Shown piece after piece: positions 24,732 through 35,624 of a DNA stretch of 59,258 nt. Position 1 is the stretch's first letter. Each line of letters opens with the position of its first letter. The stretch is from contig JAFREE010000147.1 in assembly GCA_019400425.1 (NCBI GenBank), positions 1 through 59,258 on the forward strand. The letters are read 5' to 3'. Source of the stretch: Hymenochaete sp. R1 (lineage: Eukaryota; Basidiomycota; Agaricomycetes; Hymenochaetales; Hymenochaetaceae). A program made the position numbers and the translations under genes. Below the pieces are notes generated by a model. That model was not told where the DNA came from, ran no database searches, and saw only the letters and a program-made list of their open reading frames with translations.

Positions 24732-26355
24732 GAGACGATTATATAGGAAAGAAATGAGTCCCATTTCACCAACTTAAGCTGCCTTCGGTGTCGCGTACAT
24801 TTCTTACCGATTTCCTCCTTCGCTTGCCTATCCACATACGCAAGAGTAAGCATTAACGCAATGACAATATATGTATATATGAAACGACCCACATTACTCC
24901 AGTTTCTGACAAATGTATCTGTCAAAAGTCAAGGGTCGAGGCAGAACGAAACGCGCCACACGAACGCAAGCCAGCCGAGTTCCACCTCCAATAAAAAATT
25001 CAAACGCACCAAGAAGCCTAAAGAGAGTGCCGACACAAAAAAAAACCCGGGAAAGAAAAAAAAAACATCGTACATTCAAATACATGTACATACATACACG
25101 CGCAAGAAAAAAAGAAAGAAAGAAAGGAAGAAAGATAGATGACTATAATATACACCGTACACGATTTCGATTTCGATTTCAATTTTCAATTTTCGATGAA
25201 TCGAGAGAATAGGGAGAAAATAGGAGTGAATCGACGGAGATAGTCCCGCGGAAAAAAATAAGAAAACCAATAAAAAGAAGGGAATCGAGGAAATGAGAAG
25301 GGAAGGAAGGCATGGAGATACGAGAAGATACGAGAGAAGGGTAGGTAGCCTGAGGATGGTGGATGACTGTGTGATTCCAATCGATCATTGTCAGAATGAT
25401 AATAATCCACGTTTGACGAAGATCTCAAAAGGAAGCCATAGAGATAAGGAGATGAAGAGCATCAGAAGAAAAGAAATGGGAAAAGACGATAGCAATCTCG
25501 AGAGCAATGGTAGCATGGGTGTGCGATGCGGTTGTAGATGCGGATGTGATATGTAGATATGGCATGCGGATGTAGGATGTAGATGCTGGTGGGACAAATG
25601 CAGGTTATTGATTGTTGGTTGTTGGACACGAACGCGGAGGCGAAACCGTGGACCTATTCGATGATTCATTCGTGGATATTCGGCGCATGCAATCGTATGT
25701 GCAGATAGGTAGGAAACATCGCATGTATGTGATGCGGGGGATATCGAGTCGCCATCAAATGGCTATAGTCATAGCTTCTAGCATATACGCTGTATGCCAC
25801 CGTTGGATAGTTGAAGCCCCGTTCGTGTCATTGCATGGAAAGAAGAGTGTAGCCTCGTTCCGGAAAGATCCATATTCTTGTTGTCGGTGTGTAGTCGGAT
25901 GTCGAGCCAAAATATGATAACGTCCCATTATGATAAGATCCGCCCAACGAGAATCAAGATGAAAAACCGAGTCAAGCGATGAAAAAAGAATACCACGGGA
26001 CCAGAAGATACGGGGACGTGTTGGACAATAGTAGTAAAACCAAACCAAGATGGATTTCCAAGACTTGCCCCGACGCGTGTTCGTTCCCTAATGAAGAATT
26101 TGATGGGAAAAAGTAAAGTCACGTGCTCGCGACGCGTCCACAACGGGACGAGCATCACCGATATTGATCTGATGATGACGCGTCAATTAATGACAGAGAA
26201 ATTTTCCTTCATGAGCCATTTTTTTATATCTAGCCGGTGCAACTTCGGGAAAGGGTCGACGCGTCTCGACTCGCTTTGTTTCTTCTTTCCACCTCACGTT
26301 CCCGTTGTTGTCGACCCCAGCTAGTAATGACGCATCAATCGAAGCGAGGAATGCA
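24732..26355. other. simple-sequence-rich spacer
   Basis: It holds A-rich AAGAAAG repeats (about 25104-25135), repeated TTTCGAT/TTTCAAT units (about 25163-25198), and an imperfect repeat of ATGTAGATGCGGATG type (about 25530-25590). No supportable gene is seen; the open frames are low-complexity artefacts. Confidence 0.45.
25163..25198. repeat. short TTTCGAT-type tandem repeat
   Basis: Consecutive GATTTC units drift into CAATTTT units over about 36 bases in noncoding sequence. Confidence 0.6.
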
Positions 26356-28053
26356 TCAAGCGGAAACAGATGCAGGTGCGGGTGAGATGGCGGAGAATAT
26401 GGTGTTCGCGGCGACTGCAGCGTCCTGAGCGAGAAGCTCCGGGTCGATGTTTGCGTCGAGATCAAGGCCACGCTCTGCCTCTGCAGAACCCGAGACTGGC
26501 GCAAGCTGAACGTCTTCCATGGGCACGTCCCCGTCTTCTTCAGGACTGTCGTTCTGCTCAGAAATCGACTGTTTGTCTTTCTCTTGCTCTTCATCCACCG
26601 TGGATCGATCGCCATCATTCTCCTGTGTGGGTACATTCTTGTTTGCGGTAGATGCCGTGCCATCACTCCCGCTCGCGCTGCTCCCTCTTCGACTCCGCCT
26701 GGAGCGCGTTGATCTTGCTGGCGTCGCCTCCTCATCCACATCGTCGTTCACGACAGCAGCAGATGTGACACGAGAACGCCTCGGGCGCATCGCGCGTCTC
26801 TGCCTGGTAGTTGTCAGGGTATGCTTCTCGTTCTTCTTTGAGGCTCCGGGAGTAGCAGGTGCATTCCCATCTTCGGCCGCGACCAACTCCTTTTCTTCCT
26901 CGTCTTTCGGAGAAACAGAGGCTCTTGGCGTCGACTCACCACCAACACTCGGCGCAGGCGTACCAGCGTTCTCTGATGCCTCGACCGAGTTCCTATCCCG
27001 CTCGAGAGCAGCGGCCATTGCCTCAGCACTCTCTGCCAACGCCGCTGCTGCCGCGGCGGCGGCCCCGCGCCTTTGGCGTTCACGTCGAGGTGGGGGAGGC
27101 TGAGGCTCTGCAGCGGCTTCCTTGCGTTTCTTCCTACTGCCTGTCGCGCCCCCACCCGCCCTCTTGCGTTTGGGACTCTTCGTTCCGCTGGGTTCGGCAT
27201 CTTTGTCTCCGTCCCCACTTCCCACCGCCGACGCCGGATCACCACTGCCGTTTCCGGTTCCAGCAATGCTCGTTGACGAAACCTCGCGCAATTTCGCAAC
27301 GGGCCGGCGCGTCCTCGATGAACTTCGCCTGCCACCCTCAAGATCTCGCCTGCTCGCGGCGTTGGACGAGGCTTCATCACCCAACAAGCTCGCGTCGTCG
27401 GCAGCGCTACCTCCGGGATCTCGGCTGCCATTGCCGTTCTCGCCCGATGCACCTCGGCGTTGGGATACAGCATCGGCGCGAGCGGCGGCTGCCAAAAGCA
27501 GTTGACCCGGAGAGTATGGATGATAGGAAGGGTAAGCGAGGGGCATCTTGAACAGTGGTGGAGCAGGAGTGAAGAAAGAGCATGGGTTGTAGCTGGTGGA
27601 AGAGGACAAGGTGGAAGCGATAGTAGATGTGTTGCGGCGGATGCTGGAAGCGAACGATGAAGACGTCGAGACTGCTGCTGCGGAGGATGAGGCAGAAGCA
27701 AACGAGGAAGTGGTTGATTGCGGAGAAGTGACGCTAGTGTCAGCAAGTGACGACTGCGCGGCTTGGGATGAATCCGTAGTGGGTGCTGGAGCAGGGGTGG
27801 ATGGGGCGGCGTTCAAAGCAAGATGCAAAGTAGCCTCAGGTGAACGAAATGTCTGCTTTGGCTTGCGCCGTGCCGTTGACGAGCTCCCCATTGCCATTGC
27901 AGACGCAGGAGAGTTAAACGAAGCTGTTGTGTGGATGTGAGAAGAGGGAAATTGATGCAGACGCGTGATCGTCGCCGCATTCGAAGAGTGGGTGGGAGGG
28001 GTGGTGGTGGACCACCGCGAGTGCGCGCCTGGCGCAGAGGACACCTGGAGCAT
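26356..28053 (-). CDS. low-complexity, basic, probably nuclear protein
   Basis: One uninterrupted frame encodes 565 residues. I do not recognise a domain. The protein is rich in Ser, Ala, Thr and Pro, with an aromatic patch PLAYPSYHPYSPGQLLLAAAA near residue 180 and several Lys/Arg clusters (SPKRKRAGGGATGSRKKRKE, RRERQRRG). It has a poly-Ala stretch followed by a short helix-prone segment, and an acidic C-terminal third ending in LDANIDPELLAQDAAVAANT. This composition fits a disordered nuclear regulator, but that is inference. The first ATG used is at 28053; an overlapping ATG at 28070 in another frame could act as an upstream short frame. Long open frames on the opposite strand are composition artefacts. 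Confidence 0.6.
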   Translation of the reverse strand: MLQVSSAPGAHSRWSTTTPPTHSSNAATITRLHQFPSSHIHTTASFNSPASAMAMGSSSTARRKPKQTFRSPEATLHLALNAAPSTPAPAPTTDSSQAAQSSLADTSVTSPQSTTSSFASASSSAAAVSTSSSFASSIRRNTSTIASTLSSSTSYNPCSFFTPAPPLFKMPLAYPSYHPYSPGQLLLAAAARADAVSQRRGASGENGNGSRDPGGSAADDASLLGDEASSNAASRRDLEGGRRSSSRTRRPVAKLREVSSTSIAGTGNGSGDPASAVGSGDGDKDAEPSGTKSPKRKRAGGGATGSRKKRKEAAAEPQPPPPRRERQRRGAAAAAAAALAESAEAMAAALERDRNSVEASENAGTPAPSVGGESTPRASVSPKDEEEKELVAAEDGNAPATPGASKKNEKHTLTTTRQRRAMRPRRSRVTSAAVVNDDVDEEATPARSTRSRRSRRGSSASGSDGTASTANKNVPTQENDGDRSTVDEEQEKDKQSISEQNDSPEEDGDVPMEDVQLAPVSGSAEAERGLDLDANIDPELLAQDAAVAANTIFSAISPAPASVSA

Positions 28054-29759
28054 TCTGGGTAGGAGGCCATCAGGATATGTCGAGGGCTGCGAGTGTGAGG
28101 AAGAAGGAATACGAACCTGATTGACGGGCTGCGTGTGCGTGTGTGTGCGTGGGCGAGGAGGGCGCCTCGGTGAGATGGTCTAACGTAGGTCAGACGAGGG
28201 CGTCAGCTGGAGTATGAGAACGAAGCTATCGGCGAGAGCGAGTGATAAGAATGCGAGCATGTTAGAAGCAGTAGAGCTAACACATACGGGTTGCAACGGG
28301 GCGACACCGTCGTCGAGTGCTTTCAAAGCGAGGGCGTCGGTGCTGAGTCTGGTGGGTGCACTACAGTGGTATGGGGAAGAGAGTGTATGGGAGTGCGGTG
28401 TGTAGAGCTCGTGTGAGCTGCTCAGAGAGCGCCGGGATGCTTGTCGATGTCGTCTGAGATGAAGGTGACGATGGTGAGAGGGAGAGGGAGAGACGACGAG
28501 GGGCGGGAATGGGATGCGTGTGGAAGGCAGGGAGAAAGAGGCGGAGAGAGCGGGGGGCAGAACTTGACTTTGAGAGAGACTCAGAGAGATATAGCAGAAG
28601 AGCTCAATGCGGGCACGGGCCTTGAGCTCATCACGTGACGCTTCCGCCACAGATATTACTTCTATATCCAGTAATCTCCTTTACCGCCCTTTCTTTTCTC
28701 CGTGCTTTCTTCCCTTTTTGATCAAAAACATCTTCTCTTTTTTGTCCGGAAAAGCCGAAATCGAGACTGCTTTGCTGAAATTGCTTGCTCGGATGGGCCA
28801 CATCCCGCCCCGTCGCGGGATTACCTGTAGCTAGCCTGAGCGTACTACAAATACAGCCAGTAGTAGCGCATGTGGCCAATGCCAATGCCAATGCATCTCA
28901 TCTGAGTAAAAGCAAGGCCTTTGTGCGTTGGGCAAAACGCAGTCGAGCTAGTTTCCAGCTGCTAGCTTGGGCCCTTTCACCTTCAAAGACATCCTTTTGT
29001 GTCCAGTGTCCTCGAGTTTCACCCCGTATATTCATATTCATCTCTCCCCTTCGCCCCGCCGCCTCGAGGCTCACCCGCTCCTTCCGTACCTCGCCCGCTC
29101 ATCGCTCATCGATGGCGATGAAAGAAAAAGAAACTTTGAACATCGTCCTCGTTCGTCCATATTAATATTCCTTTATATTTATCGATGAATGAGGTGTAAA
29201 GGCTCTACTGGTGTAAGAGTTTCTCCTTGATGCATAGGATTAATCGCAATCGTATTGCAAAGTTGGTCTAATACATATAATGTAGATAGGAAAAAGACGC
29301 TTCCTTCCCTTCTTTGTCCGCGCGCGTCTTCCGTCTTATCTTGCCTTGCATAGATTCACTAGTACTAGTCACCGGTCCTCGTACTCACGTTCCCACTCTC
29401 ACACTCTACAACTCTATTTCATCCCCGCTCCCGCTTACCCCATATTTTGATGAGAAAGTACACGATGATGAGGCATTAATATTTCTGCACTGCAAACGAC
29501 GGTGGCAATCTGCAGGCTTCTTACCCCGGGATCCCGACTTCCGTCCGACAGCTCGTGCCAGCAAATCACTGCTGCAGTATTCTATCCAGTTTCGTTACAA
29601 CACCAGTACTATATGTCAGTCTATATACTCCTCGTACGACCATTTTCTGTCAAATATAAGCCCTATCCCTCGATACACCCGAAGGAAAAAGTGATGACAA
29701 TAACATTCCGCTCTGCGCGTTCATGGATACTGACAGACAGACGCTACGTCCGCTCAGAA
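28054..29759. other. spacer without a supportable gene
   Basis: It contains the 5' region of the low-complexity gene (CA- and CT-rich) and the 3' flank of the gamma-glutamyltransferase gene. The frames between 28600 and 29700 are short and without family features. Confidence 0.45.
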
Positions 29760-32553
29760 CTAGTAACCGGCAGCAATCCCGTTCTTCCTCGAGTCGCTCG
29801 CAGCTGACACGAAGGACAGTTCAATGAGATTATTTCAACGGGCTAATGCTGGTGTAAGGTTAACTCACCATATATCGTATCTCCTTTCTTCATAACAACC
29901 TGCACAACGCTAGCAATGCGATTGACACCCGCCACTACAACGAAAAGCAAAATCGAATCACGTTCCATAAAGCGCCTCCAAAAAAGGACCCGATTCCAGA
30001 CTCACCAGTAACGTTATGACCCCTCCCCCTCAAAGCCTCCACCACACCCTCCCCAACCAACACGTCGTCCACCTCCACAAAAGTAGGGAACAGCTGATCG
30101 TGCATCCGCCCATACTCCACCGCAGCGCTCGCGTCCAGACCCCAGCTATCAAACCCGAGCAGGACCTGCGTGACGGCGGGGAAGATGCGCGAGCCGCCTG
30201 AACCGCCGAGTGCGGCGTAGAAGGAGCCGTCGGCGTGTTCGAGGATGATGGGCGCGGTGGATGAGAGGGGACGTTTGTATGGTTCGGGGTAGTTGTCTAA
30301 GAAGCGAATTTTCGGTTTGTTTTGGTTTCTGTTAGATTTGATGGAGGGAGATGTGGGATAACAATGTCAGGACGAACATGGTGATGGCCAAAGACCGAAG
30401 GCGTTGGGCGTTCCGGGCGTCGAGAAGTCGTCCATCTAGGATTTACCGTTATCAGGACAAGCCTCGGACAAGGGAACATGAGAAGCCGCACCTCATCATT
30501 AAGCAATACACCCGTCTCGCGATCCATGACTTGTGACCCAAAGACCAGGTTCACAGTGCTTGTTATGGCCACAGTCATCCCATCCTTATCAACTACAGAA
30601 ACATGGCTCTGCAGCGTCTTCATTTAGAACTGAACTTGACCCGAATAAAAATGATGCATATAGCCCACTTACTGTACCATGGTCAACTGGGACGTCAAAG
30701 ACCGGGTTGTAGTAGTCCGCCGTATGAGTCGTGTCCTATTTAAGTTTGTGCTGTGAGGACGCTTCGAGCTCAAGAACAGTCATAAATGGAAGACATACAT
30801 CAGTGATGTTGATGTAGACAGAGTTTCCGAAAGTCTTCGTGGAGATCTCGTCGATGCGCGACGTGTCGTTCGTAAAATCAGGGTCACAGATCTTCGTCCT
30901 GTTCGCCAGCTCAGACAATCCGTTACCAACTCATCAAGATTATCACACCACCTCACCTAGCAGCGAACCCAACTATACCGACACGTCAGCTCCCATACTA
31001 TTCACCTGTCCGGAGCAAAACAAAACAAATAAACAGAAGCTCACATTTCATAACCTCGACAAGCCGATGCATATTCAGCGGCGTCCGCCCCTCGGCCTCC
31101 AAGTCCCATTTCTCCAACAAATTCAGCATATGTAGGAGTACAGGCCCACTTGTCGGCGCATGCGGAACGTACACCTTTCGGCCGCGATACGTGCCCTCGA
31201 GCGCTCGATTTACTTTCACGCGATACGATGCTAGGTCGTCTTTAGTGAGAATACCACCTGTGGCTTGGATGGTGTTGACGAGAGAGGAGGCGATGGGGCC
31301 CTGTGTAGCATTGCCAAAAAAGGTGGTAAGATAGTTTGGGTGAATGAAGGGAAGGGGTGGAGGGTGAAGGTGGAAAAGATACCTCGTAGAAAGCTTCAGG
31401 ACCGTCCGCTGCGATGGCGGCGAGCGTACGCGAGTAATTCGTTCGGTGGACGAGTTCGCCTGTTTGGAGGATACGACCCTCCGGAGCAAATATCTCCGTC
31501 CACAGCGGGTCACGGAAAATCAGCTCTCTGAATAACTGTTCCCGATCCCGATTCCGTATGTGAGCCTCGGGACGCATTAATACTAGCAAATGAAAACGCA
31601 CCTCGAGCCGTTTCCCGAGCTCTTTCCCAACTACCCACCCTTCCGCCAATTCCACGCTCGGCTGGACGACCCTCGCCCAGTCAAGCACTCCCCACCTCCC
31701 ATGAGCCTCTGCAAGACCTCGTACCTCGCCCGGCATGCCGACAGAGAGTCCGCCAAAGAGAGAGGAATAAGGGTCATCGACGAACATGGTTTTGTTCGAG
31801 AGTGCTGGGGCCGTCTCGCGGAAGTCGATTGTCCATACTTCGGAGCGGGATTTGGAGTTGGAATTAGATGATGTCGGGGGAGGGATACGGACCGTCATGA
31901 AACCTCCACCTCCGATTCCTGACCTGTAACACGCATTCTTGAACAAGGCAAAAACCAGTCTATATAAGGGAAACCCACGAAAAGAAGTTCACGACTCCAA
32001 TGCAAAATGTCGTCGCAACAGCCGCGTCGACAGCATTCCCTCCATCCTTGAGTATGTCGACGCCGATATCGGAACACACGACCTCCTCGCTCGCAACCGC
32101 TCCGTTCTTTGCCTCGATCAAGTATGCTGGGTTTCGTGCGGTGCTGGTAGTCGTGCCTTCGCCAAGGCGAAATAGCCCGTAGATAGCCTTGAGTGGGGCC
32201 GGTAGTAGGGTGCTAGAGAGCGAGACGAGGGCTAATGCGATAAGAGCGAGTACGACGTACGAAATCCCTTTCTTCGTTCGGGCTGACGCTGAACAGGTAG
32301 GATGAAGGACGTCGTGTCTCCTCCCCGTCTGTCGATGCAATGGTAGCCACACATCGTTCGACGACGTCTTGTCGTTCTTATCTTCCCCATAGTCGCTGTT
32401 GAACGTTCCACGCTTCTCTTCCTTCAACAAAATCGCAAGTCCAGTATTGACACGATGGTCGAAGTCCAAGACACGCGTTCTTTCAAAGTCGGACGCGTCC
32501 AAGCTTAAGACCGCTTGCGTCGCAAGGCCAGTGGTACCATCGACGCGGTCCAT
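29760..32553 (-). CDS. gamma-glutamyltransferase, membrane-anchored
   Basis: The protein cleaves or transfers the gamma-glutamyl group of glutathione (family T03) and begins with a cytosolic stretch of about 80 residues. One helix (about YVVLALIALALVSLSSTLLP) anchors it as a type II protein. The large-subunit landmarks are AVASEEVVCSDIGVDILKDG, GGNAVDAAVATTFC, GIGGGGFM, DFRETAP, GLSVGMPGEVRGLAEAHGRW and SGPVLLHMLNLLE. The autoprocessing and catalytic Thr is present in DHGT-SHVSVVDKDGMTVA. Its codon ends exactly at the exon border (ACA then GTAAGT near 30673; next exon AGC CAT near 30610). The small subunit has LLNDEMDDFS (across an intron), ALGGSGGSRI and ends DSRKNGIAAGY. Many short introns divide the gene. 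All key residues appear intact, so it is probably active in glutathione turnover. Confidence 0.9.
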
Positions 32554-33186
32554 GGCGTGATTTTAACAGCAGCGGAACGTCGATGATAAGGCGCGTGCGC
32601 ATATAAAAGGACCCCTTCCTCTCTGCAACGCCGGTGAGAAAAAGAAAAAATGTGCATAAGGTAAGCCGTGTATTTTCTATGCTATTTTGACTCATTCTTG
32701 TTGACGTTTCTTATCGTTGAGACATGAGTAAGTCAGGCTCGAGGACTGGGATGATAACGAGGGCGCGCTTACTCGACCCTAAGGCGCATACATTTGCCTT
32801 TGGATCAGCTCAGGGCATATATTATCAACCGCGTTGATCGCTTGAATTCAACATTGGAGAGTCAATACATAGTAACCATAGGATTGCCATCAGTGGACCT
32901 GGCCTACTGAGATGTACGCAATACAGAAAGAAAGGTGGTGATACACAGAGGAAAAGCTAGAATACAGAGTCATTGTGATCGAGATACATGCTTCATTTTC
33001 AGTACAGCCTTCGTTTTTCATCCGGGATTGTTCGTGGTGATGCGTAAGACAGCCATCCAAGATGAGCGTAAATTGAAGCGCGCGTGATAAGCTCTGGAAA
33101 CGATCGGAAGAAGAAGAGTCAGGCCGGGTTTTCTCCGGGCATTTATTCGACGAAAAACCTACGAAAGGCGTTAAGCGTATCGCCCT
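32554..33186. other. promoter of the GGT gene and 3' flank of a Con-6-like gene
   Basis: A palindromic-looking ATATAAAA/TTTTATAT element lies near 32599-32608, about 50 bases upstream of the GGT ATG. No gene seen in the rest. Confidence 0.4.
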
Positions 33187-33658
33187 TCACTCGACGAACA
33201 CGGGCATATCGCGTTGTCCAGCCCATTGGTCAAGGAAGTTGACGTGCTTTCCCCTATCACCCAACATCGTCGTCCTCCGCGCTGCGTTTGCTGGACGCAT
33301 TGCTCCTAAATCGCCAGAACAAAAAAAGCGCGTCAGCTCGATACTCAATATCATCCATCCGCACGGTCATTACCAACTTACCTTGCACAACCTCGCTATT
33401 CGACCGCCTATACTTTCTCTTCCCCTCTCCCTCATCTCTCGAATCGTCCCCTTCGCTCCTCCTTCTCTCTTCATCGCTGTCAGTAGAGACAGGTGAAACA
33501 GGCACATGCGACTGTGATGGCCGCCTCCGCTCGAGGCCGTCCAGCCTGCGGAGCGTTTGCTGCTTAGCATACGCGGGCGTCATGGGGTTCTGCACTACCT
33601 CGAGCACATCGGCGATCTTGGCGGAGCTCTGGCGTTTGGGAGTTGGATGGGACGGCAT
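33187..33658 (-). CDS. Con-6-like small protein 1
   Basis: Two exons, 33382-33658 and 33187-33305, keep frame and give 131 residues. The core IADVLEVVQNPMTPAYAKQQTLRRLDGLE fits the Con-6 (conidiation protein 6) pattern, in which a short conserved helix pair around NPxxSxxAK is followed by a charged helix. The middle is very acidic and Ser-rich, then basic. The second exon encodes RRTTMLGDRGKHVNFLDQ and ends at MPVFVE. Con-6 proteins accumulate in spores or under stress in ascomycetes; their molecular role is not known. The second Con-6-like gene at 40355-40976 shares the core, the single phase-1 intron and the KHVNF tail. A longer in-frame start exists upstream but adds implausible sequence. 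Confidence 0.65.
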
Positions 33659-35624
33659 CGTTCGTTCGGGTTCGATGAGCTGAAAGATAGGTAGAAGTGG
33701 GGGTTGTAGAGGTGGGGATTGAAGACGATAGTAACAAAGATGATAGCGGCGAAAGTTGTGCTTTATGTGCAAAAGATGGGGTTGCTTGGATGAAGGACAC
33801 CTGATGATTGAAGCTGCTGCGCTGAGATAGGAAGGTCGGGTGAGCGGGTCAGGTGCTGACGGCGAAAAGTAAATTGAATATGAGAGGTTTGAGTGTGCGA
33901 GTGCTTGCGTGTGCACTTACGTGGAAGGTGGCTATATGCGTCTCGCTCTGGTGCGGGCGTAGAAGCAGAAGCAAGAGGCTTTATAAGCAGCGAGGAGATA
34001 AGAGAGCAGCAGGTGTCAAGGAATCAATTCACTGAGTAACTTGGGGCGGTTGCTCGAGGGAAGGGTCTTTTTTCTCCCTTCATCCTCCTGACTTGCAAGG
34101 CCCTTTTTATACCAGGACCTGAAGGCAAGGTCAGACTCCGCTCGGTGACTAGGTTTCGAAGTTATAGCGCTGGAAGAGACGGTGGAGCCGGAGAGACGGC
34201 GAGGGAAGGTAGGGATGGAGGGTCGCTACCGCCACTCATCTTACTTGATGTCCTGATCGTGTACGTACTCATGACAAAATCGAACGTGGTAGTATACCCC
34301 AGCACTTTCGATGGCTGTCGGTGGTCTTGATGGATTACGATCTTTCTAGGATTTGAAGGGTTTGTCGATGAGATTTAGCGACAAACTCACTCCAACGCAC
34401 TTCGTACGACAAGCGACCCTTCGCCACCAACAAAAATGAATCAAACGCCCCTGCAGTCTATTTAACTTTCCGGTGAATGCATAGTTGAGACATGAACAGC
34501 TTACAGGGCTTTTGGATGGCGAATGACCTTTCCGGAAAGCGCGAAGCGTGAGCGAGAGGTACGCGATCCGAGCGTCCGACCAGTTGAACGGAAGGGTGGG
34601 GCCACCTCCTCCTACTCTTCCCCCTATCCCACCGCCGTACGACGCATCGAGCGAGTGGAAACCCAACCAACAACTTCTTGTAATTTTACGTCCTCGTGCC
34701 TGTTCTCAACGACAGTTCTGATACTTCTTCGAGCAGAGATGCGGAAGTAAATGATGGTGTCCGACGAAGATGTCGGAACAAGAGACGGATAGATGGGAGC
34801 AAGATAACATCTACGGACTGTGCTTCGTTTGGAGACTGTGATGGCAAGAAGTGCCGTCGGGACGAGACTGAATTGCAGTTCATTAGGATGTTGGAGCGCT
34901 CCTCGTACACGTGTCGGGATCCTGACGAACGACGAGGAGGAGGAGGAGGAGGTGGACGACACGACGTGCAGAAAATTCTCGTCGGCTTCCGGATACGTCA
35001 TCTGTTTGGGCTCATTGACCGCTCACTCAAACAAAAAAGTGCCAAGTCACATCTCTGACTTCATCTACCACCATGCCGGTATTTGTACTCGGCTCGTCTG
35101 CTTCAGTTCACGCATATACAGATCAAACAAAATATATTTTGTGGATGGGAAGAGGTGGATTCAAAGAAGAACTTCGACCCCACTGGTGCCGCTTTGACAC
35201 TCAGGCTGGCTTTGCATCTTTACGTTGAAAGTCTCTCAGGTGAGTCATGCATTGCATTTACTTTGCTTTCGTCTGTTTAAGCGATATTGAATTAGCAATC
35301 ACCTCCAAGTTTTTCTCTGGCTCGTCCATTTGAAGGCCTTCAGGCTTCAAAAAATGCATGCGCCCTTCGTAATATCGCGCTTGTTCTGCAACTCCTTTCC
35401 CCCTTCTTGAGAGGCTCACCGTACACGAATAAACTGAGTTTGGCATATCGCATCTTGTTCGACGAATTTCGCGCTTACTCTGTGTCACGCCACTCTACGC
35501 AACTTTGCCTTCAGAATGTGACTTTCAGTCCGATCTTTGCTCTCCAACAAACCATTCTCTTCTGTCTTAAAAACTGTTCTCCATATCGGATGCGCCCGTC
35601 CGATCTTGTACTCTTCGCCATACA
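33659..35624. other. spacer between Con-6-like gene 1 and copy 3
   Basis: This is a divergent promoter region of about 2 kb. No open frame in it has family features. A GGA repeat (about 34930-34948) produces spurious Gly/Ser frames on both strands. Confidence 0.45.
33980..33985 (-). promoter_or_regulatory. TATA box upstream of Con-6-like gene 1
   Basis: TATAAA on the minus strand, about 320 bases upstream of the ATG. A leader intron would be expected if it is the true core promoter. Confidence 0.3.

Noticed and set aside
25080..25600. CRISPR-like repeated units
   Set aside because: The repeats are short, imperfect simple-sequence runs without spacers, in a eukaryotic genome.
26519..27551. 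Long plus-strand open frames opposite the low-complexity gene
   Set aside because: They are mirror images of GC-rich, Ser/Ala/Arg-coding sequence, with no domain character. The minus-strand frame is longer and has a coherent composition.
33257..33916. Longer start for Con-6-like gene 1, at 33916
   Set aside because: The added 86 residues are Ser/Pro/His-rich leader sequence, and the read-through at the 3' side ignores a clear intron that gives the shared KHVNF ending.
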